This document shows, piece after piece, positions 23,101-33,108 of a DNA stretch of 64,000 bases. The translations under genes and the position numbers were made by a program. Where the stretch lies: contig NC_134026.1 in assembly GCF_964204645.1 (NCBI RefSeq), positions 15,952,650 through 16,016,649 of the forward strand. The letters are read 5' to 3'. Position 1 is the first letter of the stretch, and each line of letters opens with the position of its first letter. Below the pieces are notes generated by a model. That model saw nothing but the letters and a program-made list of their open reading frames with translations, had not been told where the DNA came from and made no database searches. Source of the stretch: Tubulanus polymorphus. Taxonomy: Eukaryota > Nemertea > Palaeonemertea > Tubulaniformes > Tubulanidae.

Positions 23101-23600
23101 AGATAATCATAAGTTCCATGCTAGCACTTTATTTGGGTTATCAGGTTCAGCCTAACTGTACTTTCATTCAGCTACAACCTGTATGAGACTTGGCAATGAT
23201 AAGTTGCAAGAAATCACCAAACATAAGAAAAAATATTTTGAATTAATATTACTGTAATTAAGAATTTATTCAAATGAAGTGATAACTTCATTGTTAGATC
23301 GTACCGGTATATGCACATAAAACTGTGGCAAAAAACACATCCAACAATCCACGCAATCCACAATCGATCAAATCGAACATGAAGACGACCTTAAGGCATG
23401 TCTATGTAACCGAAGGTAGAGCATAAAACACGGTTCAGGACTCGTCAGCGGACACCGGCCCGGAAAACATTTCAAAACGTGTATTGTCGGTACCTAGCAC
23501 GATTTCAGCGTTTTTCGGGAATTCCCTGAAATTTCTGCGTTTTTATTTCAGCGTTTCAGCTTTTCAGTGTTTCAGCTTTTTCAGCGAAGTTCAGGAACCG
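20102..23600. mobile_element. Non-autonomous DNA transposon with about 200-bp TIRs, copy 1
   Basis: Ends CGGTTCCTGAAC...GTTCAGGAACCG, with terminal inverted repeats of roughly 200-230 bp (20102-20330 and 23395-23600) rich in GCTGAAA sub-repeats. A 9-bp target duplication TTAATTTAA lies at 20093-20101 and 23601-23609. Long TIRs with 9-10-bp duplications resemble Mutator-like elements; that superfamily call is inference. Without the nested insertion it is about 2.26 kb. It encodes no recognisable transposase. Copy 2 is at 43939-46298 in the opposite orientation. Confidence 0.8.
20377..21610. mobile_element. Nested 1,234-bp element inside copy 1 of the long-TIR transposon
   Basis: Absent from copy 2, whose sequence runs straight through GGCCACTTG (46038-46030). 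In copy 1 this 9-mer is duplicated at 20368-20376 (one mismatch) and 21611-21619. The insert has short inverted ends GCAAAAACC...GGTTTTTGC. No coding capacity recognised. The superfamily is unknown. Confidence 0.75.
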
Positions 23601-24157
23601 TTAATTTAAAGTTAGTAAACATTAGTTAATGTAACTCTTTTTATAATGTAACGGATAAATCTATTGATCATAGATTGTTTATGGTTCAGGAAAAAATAAA
23701 AGGTATCATCTATATCTAAAACCAGGGTTATATAATTTCGGTACATTGTCACAAGAAATTAATAGAAAAAAGCCTGGCATAAATCAGGTAGTGATGCTGG
23801 GTTTAACATTAGATTTTTAAAAAGTGATAGTTCCAATAAAATAAGGATTAGGTTAACTCGTTGTGAAAAAAATCAATTTTTAGTTAAAAAACCTACAGCT
23901 TAACTGTTAGGAACTACACCAGATAAACTTTATTTAAATGTTGATGCAACACCAAACCTAATACCTTACACACATTTTTTTTATATTTATTGTAATTTAA
24001 TTGATCCTACAAAAACATTTAAAACAACTATAGATACAACTTGTAATTCTAGTATATTAAATATTTTACCTTTGAAGAATGTTGAATAGTTTGGAACACA
24101 AATAAATTAGTTGTAAAGAATGTAAAGAATGATTAACAATTTTTTGTAATAATGAAT

Positions 24158-24496
24158 ATGAATATAACAGTAGGACCGAGTATTTGTTTTTGGTTTGATT
24201 TTAAGCATGATAAAGCCATGAGAATTGAACTAAATGATTCGATTACTGATATCAAAAGTAAATCATTTAACAATGCATCAATGATTAATTAAGAAAATTA
24301 TTATATAGAAAAAGTAATTGATTTAATTAAAACATCATTAGAATATTATGAATTAAATGAAGATAAAATTATTGATGATATTAGAAATATATTATCTAAA
24401 ATATATGATAATCATAAAAGTAGTAATGAAATAAATGTTGAAATAATTATTAATAAGATAACTAAATATTTTGAAGAAGTAATTTTTTTCTATTGA
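24158..24496 (+). pseudogene. Viral cluster gene 2, copy B, one nonsense codon
   Basis: 113 codons from ATG 24158 to TGA 24494-24496 with a single in-frame TAA after SMIN, where the A copy has lysine. It shows that the natural protein is about 113 residues, longer than the frame left in element A. It has an N-terminal TVGPSICF segment and a lysine/isoleucine-rich helical C-terminus (KIYDNHKSSNEIN). Function unknown. Confidence 0.55.
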
Positions 24497-24500
24497 ATGA

Positions 24501-24722
24501 ATGAATGATAATAAGCGGATAATAAATGGATTATATAATGGAGCATTACTTTCAGTGGGAACGGTTGGTTATACAATGTTACTGGAGAAAGTATTTAAAT
24601 TGGGAAATATTAATATTGATAGATTTGATATAAATGATATTTTGAAATTAACGTTAGCAGTTACTTTATCTAGTTTAACAATTGATTATTTGGAAAAAAA
24701 CAAAAATATATCCCTCCTTTAA
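24501..24722 (+). CDS. 73-residue membrane protein, viral cluster gene 3, copy B
   Basis: Intact and equal in length to the copy at 1921-2142. The hydrophobic segments and the DRFDINDILKLTLAVTL block are conserved, with most substitutions conservative (for example valine/isoleucine, methionine/leucine). The start lies in repeated ATGAATGAATGA, with the first in-frame ATG chosen by alignment to A. It remains open although neighbouring genes are broken; its short length may be the only reason. Confidence 0.55.
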   Translation: MNDNKRIINGLYNGALLSVGTVGYTMLLEKVFKLGNINIDRFDINDILKLTLAVTLSSLTIDYLEKNKNISLL

Positions 24723-24744
24723 ATGCATTATTTATGTTAAATAA

Positions 24745-25167
24745 ATGGTATCTGCAATTATAACTATTATGGGATCGGCAATTGTTAACGCTTTAGCATT
24801 TACTGGTGGTGGATATTTATCTAAGCATAATGATAAAAATGGTTCATTATCAGAACAAAAAAGACATAACTTATCATTAGAAAAATATAATAAAGCAGCA
24901 GAAGAATGCAGAGGAAAAAGACAAAATTATATGGATTATATTAATAAAGAATTATATAATCAAAATATTTCACATGTAGATTTTGAATCAGTTGATGTTG
25001 CTTTGAGTTTATATAACGCAGTAACAAATAAAGAAAATTTTCATCTTTATAAACCTACATTATCAGATTATTATACACCAAGTAATGAACTGAAGAAATA
25101 TGAAGTAATATGGATTTTAGGTGGTACGATTATTGTTATATTTGTAGCATATAAATTTACAAATTAA
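24745..25167 (+). CDS. 140-residue membrane protein, viral cluster gene 4, copy B
   Basis: Intact counterpart of 1477-1896. N-terminal hydrophobic segment (AIITIMGSAIVNALAFTGGG), a basic middle with YMDYINKELYNQ, and a C-terminal transmembrane segment (WILGGTIIVIFVAYKF). The start is fused to TAAATAAATG. This copy defines the natural length of the protein. A type of membrane-anchored virion or scaffold protein is possible but not shown. Confidence 0.6.
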   Translation: MVSAIITIMGSAIVNALAFTGGGYLSKHNDKNGSLSEQKRHNLSLEKYNKAAEECRGKRQNYMDYINKELYNQNISHVDFESVDVALSLYNAVTNKENFHLYKPTLSDYYTPSNELKKYEVIWILGGTIIVIFVAYKFTN

Positions 25168-25193
25168 TTATATATTATTTTCTTGTTAAATAA

Positions 25194-25622
25194 ATGGAAA
25201 AAGTTGATAATTTTGATATTATTCCTCATGATATCAATAAAACTAAATTAAAATTATATCTAGAAAAACAAATATTAGAATTTGGAAATGATTTGAAAAT
25301 TAAAAAGAAAAAATCTAAGATTATATATTATTCTTTTATTAGTGGGTCCATTACAATTAGTTCGGTGATAACATTTTTAGCAATATTCTCACCATTAACA
25401 CCTTAAGCTATATCAATTGGTGTGCTTGGATTATCATCAAGTGTATTAACTGGCATAAGCTCAAAATTGAATATAAAAAGTAATAAAGGAAAAATTAAAT
25501 CTTACATTAACATCTAAGAAATTAATACATTAAGAAAAACTTTAGCTTATATAATTAGTTTAAATGGTAATATTACAATTGAAGAACGAGATGAATTATT
25601 AAAAGAAGTAATTAATTATTAA
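25194..25622 (+). pseudogene. Viral cluster gene 5, copy B
   Basis: Reads 143 codons from ATG 25194 to TAA 25620-25622 with in-frame stops, the first at 25404-25406 right after FSPLTP, where element A has leucine. A short in-frame deletion removes a few lysine-rich residues relative to A. The start is preceded by GTTAAATAA. Same two-helix layout as 1022-1456. Confidence 0.55.
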
Positions 25623-25638
25623 TCTTGTTATTAAATAA

Positions 25639-26740
25639 ATGGTAAATAATTTTCCAAAAGCTTTCCAATATAATAAATCAATTAAATATAATATTCCAGC
25701 AATAGATTTTAATTAAAATATTACTCATAGAAATGAAGTTTTAAATTCATTAATTTATTTAGATATTTATGTTACTGAAACTAATAATTTTAATGTAAAG
25801 ATGGAAAATATATTTCATGTATATTTAATTAATTTAAAAAAATTAAGAGAAGCAAAACAATGGCTAGTAAAATCTAATATGAAGTATTGGCAGAACCAAT
25901 TAAATTTTGCAGTTTATTGTGTAACAACAGGATGTGGTATAAGTTGGAACAATCAATTAAATAAACCAAGTCTACCATTAATCTTATCAGTTTTTAGCGT
26001 TCATACGTACTTTCAAATAAGATTTATATTAAATGAATAACAGTGTCCTTTACCAGGATCTAGATATTTTAAACAATTAGATGATAATATTAATTTATCA
26101 AAGTTTTATAAAGTTTGTAATGAATTTCATATAAATATAAATAATTCTGATTTTCGAACAAAAATTGGAACAATAAGATCACTTCCTTGTCCTGAAAATA
26201 TTTTACAATATTGCACACTTCCAATACCAGCTAACAGTATTTACAATATATATACTAATAAATTAGGTTATGGTTAAATAGAAAATATAAATTTTAAAAC
26301 ATTAAATTTCAATAAATCACCGAAATTTAATGATAATTCAAAACAATGGGTTCATTTTATTTTAGTGAAGGATTTACCAAGCCCGGTATACAAAGAATAA
26401 ATCAATCTATTAGAATATATGTTAATTCGCATATTAGAATCACAGGTTGAAACAAGATCCCCGATAATTGGGAATGATAATACTTCATTCGATACACAGA
26501 ATCAAAATTATTTAGATAAATCTCGTATAAGATTAAATTATTGTTTAGGTCCTAATTTGTTAATTATATCTAATGATTTACTATTAAAGATAGGAGATAT
26601 AATTGGGTATAATAATTTAATTACGACTGCAGGACTAAATAATTCATTTGGGTGAAATTATATAAATCAAAAAATTATCACTGCTCCAAAACTAATGGAT
26701 GGTGAAAAAAATTTAAAAAAACATACAATCAACAGAAACT
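25639..26740 (+). pseudogene. Major capsid-like gene, copy B, decayed
   Basis: Homologous to 1-1005 and extends the readable homology beyond it (a further 40 or so codons past the GYNN block). The first stop is a TAA at codon 26. Later stops and frameshifts are scattered, and the segment between the second and third conserved blocks is rearranged. YWQNQLNFAVYC and SFDTQNQ remain clear. The start is TTAAATAAATG. Confidence 0.65.
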
Positions 26741-26754
26741 AAAACAAAGAATAA

Positions 26755-26780
26755 AGCTGCAAAGCAGCGATAACGGGTTT
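26755..26780 (+). repeat. Right copy of the 26-bp direct repeat flanking element B
   Basis: Matches 19139-19164 at 24 of 26 positions in the same orientation and begins about 15 bp after capsid homology ends. Confidence 0.6.
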
Positions 26781-27900
26781 TCTGCAAATCTGCACCATGC
26801 CATTCAGGTTGATAGGAATTATTGAAAATTTAAATGCCGATACATGAAATATAATGTATTGACAGATTCGAACCTAATATACAACCACTGTGTAAACGTC
26901 CAATGTGATTCAGCTTTGAAAGCGAACTTACGTGGACGTACAATCAAAACATATGAATTGATTAGACCAAGCATTTATTTTCTATGACCACGCTTAAAAA
27001 ATGGATATGTTCTATTAAGAAACTCATCTTAAGAATCTGCTGAGTCAATAGGTGTTGAATACATTTACTGATATAAGAACGTATTAGGATTTAGAATAGA
27101 TTTCAAGGAATTAATCTTTTTATTGAAATATTTGAATAAATACATATATTGTATTGTAGATTCAATCGATAGATTATGAATTGCTTTGGTCGGGGTATCG
27201 GGCCGATGTTGATTTTGGCTTTTATCGATTACTAATTCTATACTGATAAACAATTTAAACCTTGCAACCCGTAAACATCAAACCTATTCCACGAGTTAAT
27301 AAACTGTTAGTCACTGCAAACTGTTCCAGTGTTATGTCGATCGTGTTAATCGCTTTGCTTGAGTTAAAAGAATCAGGCCGTATATGGTATGATGCAACAT
27401 CGGTCGAAGAGAGTTGTTGTTGACTGACTGCCCTTGAACATTTATCTTCAAGTGTTTGACATCAACATATACCCATGAACTGCAAAATATTCATAGAACA
27501 TGAAAACCTATATACATGTATACAGTATTCAAACTTTCACCAGTGTTGGATATTTGAATGAACATTGGCTTATTTCAATATTTTAAAGCAGCAAATAATA
27601 AGCCCAATCAATAGGCCATATTCCCATTAGTATAATGCGCTCAGCTGTTCACTCATCTGTCGAGATTGGAGAAATCGGTATACCAAACCTACGTACAGCA
27701 AAATGTACAGGCCTACATAATGATTTCTTGTTTTCTTTTATACGAGCCGTGATCACATGAACGTTTTGGATCTAGGTTTGACTATAAATGTCAGGTCAGC
27801 AGACAAGCCCGAGCAAAATTTAATCACATGGCTCAATTAGCCTTTCTGTGTGCGAATACTTAGGTAGGGACACACGAGCGTATTTTTTCGCACGATCGCG
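26781..27900. other. No gene seen
   Basis: Moderately AT-rich, single-copy-looking sequence without open frames of note or recognisable repeats. Confidence 0.4.
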
Positions 27901-27904
27901 ACGA

Positions 27905-28195
27905 TTAAATTCCGCGGAATTCCGGATAATCAGAATTATTTTTCCAGAGATTTCCGGATCGTTCCAGAATAACATAGAATTGCTTTTCCAGAAATTTCCG
28001 GATCTCTCCAGAAAGCAGATCGCGTAACGGCACGGAGGAGGGGGGGGTTAACGCGGAATTCCGGAAAACCAGAATTATTTTTCCAGAAATTTCCGGATCT
28101 TTCCAGAAAGCTGATCGCGTAACGGCGCGAAGGGGGGAGGCACCGCGAACTTCCATAAAATCAGAATTATTTTTCCAGATATTTCCGAATTCACC
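27905..28195. repeat. Diverged tandem repeat with TTTCCGGATCTTTCCAGAAAG core
   Basis: About three units of roughly 100-125 bp, each with GCGGAATTCCGGA, CAGAATTATTTTTCCAGA, a palindromic TTTCCGGA and, in the first two, GATCGCGTAACGGC followed by a G-run. Units begin near 27910, 28050 and 28140. It is not coding. Confidence 0.6.
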
Positions 28196-28499
28196 TGGAT
28201 ACCATAACAAAGTTTTACCGTTTTGTGTAAATGTTAATTGATAAAATGGCGAACTGTGTTCTTTTTTGAAAGCATCAAAGCTTTTCCCTAGATGTATGCC
28301 AAATCGATGGAAGCATTTTTGTACATATCTTGGAGCTTCTGAGGACATTTCAAACGATTTTGAGACGAAGAGTACGTATATAATGGTAGGAAACAGTAGT
28401 CGCTCTTCATCTGTTAGGACATTCGAAAAAAGTGAAACGTGCTGGGGTCATTAGTCAAGAATATCCGGATATGCCTAGGATGGAGACTATTCACAAGGA

Positions 28500-29025
28500 T
28501 ATAATTTATGGGACAGTGTCATCCGGCAGAGATGGATTTAAACCAATTGTGCTGTGCCGCCGTTACAGATGTGCTTGTTTTGCGAACAAAAATATCTTTG
28601 ACAAATGAACCGTCTTTTCCACATGTATTTACCAAAACTGGAGTACACATAGCGGCTTCGTTTTCTGGAGAATGCAGGCATTGTGTGAGCAAGAAGCTTT
28701 CATATCACCCACAATATTTCACAATTAATGGAATGAAGGAAGTTATTATTATGAAAATCCAAACGAAACCTATTTTCTATCAACATCTCAAACCGCATTT
28801 TCCATTGATTATCTTGAACATTTTTCCGTCTCGATAAATCATTTCGGTGCCTCTTTCAAAGCGCTCGCGGACGCCTGCAACGAAGAACACGAAAATGCGA
28901 ACAAAACAAGAATGCACTGTTCATCGGTCTTTTCGCGTACTCCAACAAGTGATGGTCAAAATGATTTGATAAATTGGTACCTGAATGAACTCAGACTCGA
29001 AGAAGCGTGTTTTTGTACAGAATAA
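28500..29025 (+). pseudogene. Decayed fragment resembling CxC cysteine-cluster proteins of KDZ transposons
   Basis: Two frames must be joined near 28745 to read it. The first holds CRHCVSKKLSYHPQYF. The second holds YYYENPNETYFLSTSQTAFS, then DYLEHFSVSINHFGASFKALADACNEEH and a WYLNELRLEEA block before a stop near 29025. This layout (Cx2C, tyrosine-rich block, STSQTAF, NE) is what I recall for CxC-type proteins that accompany Kyakuja-Dileera-Zisupton transposases. No transposase catalytic part is visible nearby. The family call is tentative. Confidence 0.35.
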
Positions 29026-29249
29026 CTAGGGAATCAAAACTGAACTACCCAAACCTGAAGACGACAATATCAAATTTCAAATACTTAAAGAATGGACACA
29101 TCGATTTAGATGCAATTTGCAAACAAGCGTGGCCGGTGAGTCTTTGAAAATCGTTTACAATGTTGACAAGAAGGATATAGGCTACTGATCTCCTGCTACA
29201 TTTCACATTCAGTCCATGTTAACATTACATATACTTATAAGAAACCCAC

Positions 29250-29450
29250 ATAACAGAAACGAACTAGGATTCTAACCATCTAAACCCTTACCTTATAAAC
29301 TATGGTACTCTCAAGCATAACCACCCACAAAAAAACCTAACACTGTAAACCCTAACCCCGTAAACCCTAACCCTATAAAACGTAACGCTCTAAGACCTAA
29401 CCCCCAAACACCACTCCTCTAAATCCTAACCCCTTAAAAATATCTTTAAA
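29250..29450. repeat. Degenerate minisatellite of CCCTAACCCTATAAA-like units
   Basis: About ten imperfect units of 14-16 bp, each a CCTAACCC-type half followed by a TAAA half. Best preserved at 29350-29380. It resembles interstitial telomere-like sequence but has the period 15 rather than 6. Confidence 0.6.
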
Positions 29451-29600
29451 TAAACCAATTGCCGTCTTGATATTCAAATGCTGATTGTTTAATAATGGGA
29501 AATAGTTCGTTGCTTTTTTATATAGAATCACAGACAACAACGCGATTCTTTGCGATCTAATTTTAAAATAAGCTTAGCAGTCCTTAACTCGTTATAGTAA

Positions 29601-29780
29601 AGGCCCATCTACACTACAGACTAATGCCGTATTATCCGTCTACACTATTGACAAAATACCGCATTAACGATAACGTCGTTAGATAAGCCGCCTTATCTAA
29701 CGACGGTATCGCCACCCGTGTTACGATAAACCGCCTTACAATGATGCGGTATTAAGCGTAGTGTAGACGCGATGCCGCAT
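29601..29780. repeat. Probable left end of a Harbinger-type transposon, with internal hairpin
   Basis: Begins TAA then AGGCCCATCTACACTAC. Subterminal inverted motifs AATGCCGTATTATCCGTCTA and TAGTGTAGACGCGATGCCGC follow, and a near-perfect hairpin CGTCGTTAGATAAG/CTTATCTAACGACG sits at about 29671-29704. It lies 240 bp before the Myb/SANT gene, so I read it as that transposon's end. A matching right end was not found. Confidence 0.4.
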
Positions 29781-30019
29781 TAGAATTAGTCGGTGCGAGA
29801 TGTCGCCCCGGTGTTTTACTAAATAAAGTAAATTTTGATTTGAATTTACCAACATCCGGTTGGCCGTCCGTCCTTCTGTTTGTCCATCTGTCGGAACAAA
29901 CGAAATTTCATCGATCGTAATCGTTCTTATTATCTTACGGAATGAACGAAATTTCATCGTTCGTAATCGTTCTTATCATCTTACATATATTTTAATCGTT
30001 TTTTCCTGCTTTAACTAAA

Positions 30020-31752
30020 ATGAGTTCGAGTTCTCCTCACCAGAAAGATCCAGCTAAAAAACCCCGATGCACCTGGACTCATAGCGAAACAAAAGCTTTG
30101 TTAGCAATATGGCGAAAGCGCAATATTCTACGACATTTGGACGGTACAAAGACAGACTCGGCCGTTTACCGATTAATTGCTGAGGAATAAAATAGGAATT
30201 ATGAGACTAGTAAGCAGGTTACATCTAGAATTAAACTTCTTAAACAGCAATATAGGGAATGCAAAGATAACAACAAACGCAGTGGGCGAGATGCTAAAAC
30301 CACTGACTATTACGATGCCCTGGATGAAGTCTTGGGTCATAGGGAAAATATTGATCCTCTATTTTTAATGGAGACCTCGTCGGCTTCTAATAGAACTGCT
30401 AGTGTAGAAGATCAACCTAATACATCAATTGAAGGACAATCCCATTGTTCGAAGTCACTGTTAAGCATTTACAGTAATTCTGATTCTTGTTCCGAGAACA
30501 ATGATGTAAACAATTCTGATAAGCTGATACCTAAGAGATCATCAAATCAGTTACCAGGAATAGAAATGAGTCAGGATGAAAGTAACGATGTCGTACTCCA
30601 AGAATTTTCCAACCTTAGTGAGGCAGATGAAAGTAGGGATTCAGGTATTTTCAAGGGCTAATATTAGGGTAGACATGCATCACAACTGTTCAGATTTTTT
30701 GCCAAAATTTATTGAATTTGATATTTTTAAAATTAGATTGTGGTGTTAATTTGTGTATCATTTATTGGAATTCTACTTGTTCAAGGACAAAACACAGTGG
30801 AATCTTTTTGGTTTTAAACTAACTTTGGTTTTGGGACCCAGGGTCCCTAGCAACGGGCCTATGGAGACAACTTAGCTCCTCATATTGCAAGGCTAATAAT
30901 TGTATTCAACTTGTATTGTAAGGTGGCTCAAATTGATACCTCGTTCTCATTCTGCTGAGCTTACATTTATTACTGGCAATGATTTCAATTTATTAGTTTA
31001 AATATGTTATGGAATATTTTATATTGAACGGTTACCCTAGAAAGATTTTGTCCAATTCTTTTTTTAGAAAGATTTTGTCCGAGATTTTGTGAGCTGAGAA
31101 AATAATTTTGTTCACTATTCCTCTTTTAGAATCTGCTAATCTTTCTGGTGAAAAAACTGTCATCGCTCATCCATCCAAGAAACGTAGCGGTAAGTATAAT
31201 AGTCTGATCAATATATTGTAGAAGTTCATTTGGATTGATAAAATGTTTAATTTCGGCTCGATCCGTCGGCACTCCAAGTGACAAGAGGTCAAGCATTCCC
31301 GCCTCCAAAGTGGATAAGGAAAATGGTAGGACAACCCATATGAATTTCCTTTACCATACTTTTATGAAAATTTGAAGTATGAGAATTAAGGCATATCTAA
31401 TGTTCTAGGTGTCATCTCCATCAGGCATGCGCATAACAGTTTGACATTTGAACTAAAATCAATTTGCATTTTCTCAATTTTAGAGCGTTCCAAAAAGCGA
31501 CACACGAAACAAGAGGAACTTGTCACCAAATTTTTGGATCATCAAATGCGATCCGAAACTAAATTCAATGAAGAACAGGCCAAATTGCGACACGAAGAAC
31601 TCGAAACCATGCAGTGTCATAGAGCTGAAGACTTTGACAGAGAGGAAAGGCGGCGGCGGCTCCAGAGAATTATGGACCATGAACGTCAGCTTTTTCAAAT
31701 TTTCAGTCATTGGTTCGCACCAAGTACTAACTTACCACAGCAACCATTTTAA
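30020..31752 (+). pseudogene. Myb/SANT-like DNA-binding protein of a Harbinger-type transposon, one nonsense codon
   Basis: Three exons: 30020-30644, 31130-31189, 31484-31752; 954 nt together, phase 1 junctions, GT-AG borders. Residues about 16-110 form a trihelix/Myb-like domain (CTWTHSETKALLAIW, VTSRIKLLKQQYRECK, YYDALDEVLG). A serine-rich acidic middle follows, and a C-terminal coiled coil with many glutamate/arginine residues. The only lesion is a TAA at 30187-30189 in helix 2/3 of the domain, where family members have a leucine-like residue. Harbinger transposons encode such a protein alongside the transposase, and a decayed Harbinger transposase lies at 39989-40620 on the other strand. 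It could instead be a host MSANTD-like gene. Confidence 0.65.
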
Positions 31753-32755
31753 TCCAACTATCCGGCATCGCAGACAAATTACCCTTCTGGAGTTACCGCG
31801 CTATCCTACGCACTAGCCAGAGGTGTAGGACTTCCACCTCCATCTATTCCTAGTACAGTGTACCTCATCACAGGACAGAAACATTTTTTCCTTGGTGAAA
31901 TCATCACTGGATTTGGTAGAATCTGACAATTTCTAACTTGAGACTCTTGGTCACAACGGGCTATTGTGTTCACTTTTCGTCCGTCCGGGGACCAGACGGA
32001 ATCCAGTTATTTGCCCACTTGGGACTTTAGTCCCAGCGGGCTATTGCGTTCACTTTTCGTCCGTCGTCCGTCCGTCCATCCGTAGACGGAATCCAGTAAT
32101 TTTCGGATGTTTTATACTTGAGACATGTATTTTTGATCAGCCAATTATGGTGCAGTTGGCAGCCATCTTGGCGTCATCAGTACTCATTCGTAGGTGGGAA
32201 AAAGTTTTTCCACATTATATTGATACCTAAGCATATTGTGTTACCACAATGTATTGGAAAGTTGTGGCTCATAACGTTTTCTATGATTTTGGTGAGTTTC
32301 AAGGTCATTGCTTTTTGTATATGGCCACCAGGGGGCATTGAATAATACAATAACTTAGAACTTGGTACTTCCTTATTAGATTGATGAAAATATATAATAA
32401 TGTGCTATATTATTGAAATTGTTAGATTGTTGAGCATTTGAAACCACTTCCCAAGTGGGCATGGTGTCCCCGGAATCCTAGTTTTTATGCAATTTATGTA
32501 TTTACATTGGTTCGGGTGTCACTAAACATAAGACCCGTTAGGTCTTATGTTTAGGGGGTCTTAGGTTTAGTTGAATAATATATAGAGTATAAAATGCTTT
32601 CGTTTTTAGCTCACTTGCGACATTAGTCCCAGACGAGAAAGTTAACAGGAAATTTAATTTCGTATCGAGGATAGTTGAATTTAATAGGGTTATTCATAGG
32701 GGCCTAAATGTATTTTGCTTGGTATGAACTGATAAGTATGCCAAGTATTCTACTG
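31753..32755. other. Non-coding interval with a diverged direct repeat
   Basis: A segment of about 75 bp with CGGGCTATTG(T/C)GTTCACTTTTCGTCCGTC...AGACGGAATCCAGT occurs twice, at about 31955-32008 and 32036-32097. A short GTTAGGTCTTATGTTTAG palindrome is near 32530. No gene. Confidence 0.5.
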
Positions 32756-32971
32756 TGTTATGGCTTGGACAGAAATGACCAGTTGAGATCCACAGCGAAA
32801 TATACCAAAGACTGAGCAGCAGAGTACAGACATTCGTATGCTTTATTCAGCAGTTTGAGAACTGAATTTGTGTTACAGTATTTCATATATATATACGACG
32901 TTACAGTAGATTAAACATTTTGGTTGAAGGAACACACCAGTATACCAATTGATAATTAGAGGGGTGTGACA
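32756..32971 (-). repeat. 3' LTR of the GMR1-type element
   Basis: 216 bp, TGTTATGG...TGTGACA on the plus strand, so TG...CA ended. It has an extra TATATA relative to the other LTR and contains a TATA-like run and an AATAAA on the minus strand. The purine-rich minus-strand GTGGGGGCG directly inside it (32972-32980) is the likely polypurine tract. Confidence 0.9.
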
Positions 32972-33108
32972 CGCCCCCACAAAAAGATAAAAATTACTTA
33001 TGGTAATTTTTACAAGAGCATAACAATCATGGACTACATAATTAATTTCACAACAATTATATATTCACAACACAATTAGTTCGCATTTTCCACAAGTTCA
33101 TATCTATT

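Larger units (their letters stand above)
19987..24130 (+). pseudogene. Penton-like gene, copy B, split by a transposon
   Basis: The N-terminal 35 codons (19987-20101) match the start of the penton gene of element A (ELKEYRIFVDSRRLT). Homology stops at the DNA transposon 20102-23600 and resumes at about 23610, continuing to about 24115 with the YIYCNLIDPTKTF region still recognisable. The resumed part has several stops and frameshifts and lacks the C-terminal strand block. The gene is dead. Confidence 0.7.
19439..26754 (+). mobile_element. Endogenous Polinton/adintovirus-like element B, polymerase-less, inverted relative to A
   Basis: Begins with a 145-bp palindrome and carries, on the plus strand and in the same order as A, the OB-like, penton-like, gene 2, gene 3, gene 4, gene 5 and capsid-like genes. 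The polymerase is missing: only 42 bp separate the palindrome from the OB-like start, against about 4.2 kb in A. The element is thus an internal deletion derivative or was trimmed after insertion. Genes 3 and 4 are intact and the others are broken. A 3.5-kb transposon is inserted in the penton gene. Homology to the capsid gene ends near 26740. Confidence 0.75.

Noticed and set aside
29668-29706. Rho-independent-type terminator hairpin
   Set aside because: Eukaryotic context; better explained as a subterminal transposon palindrome.
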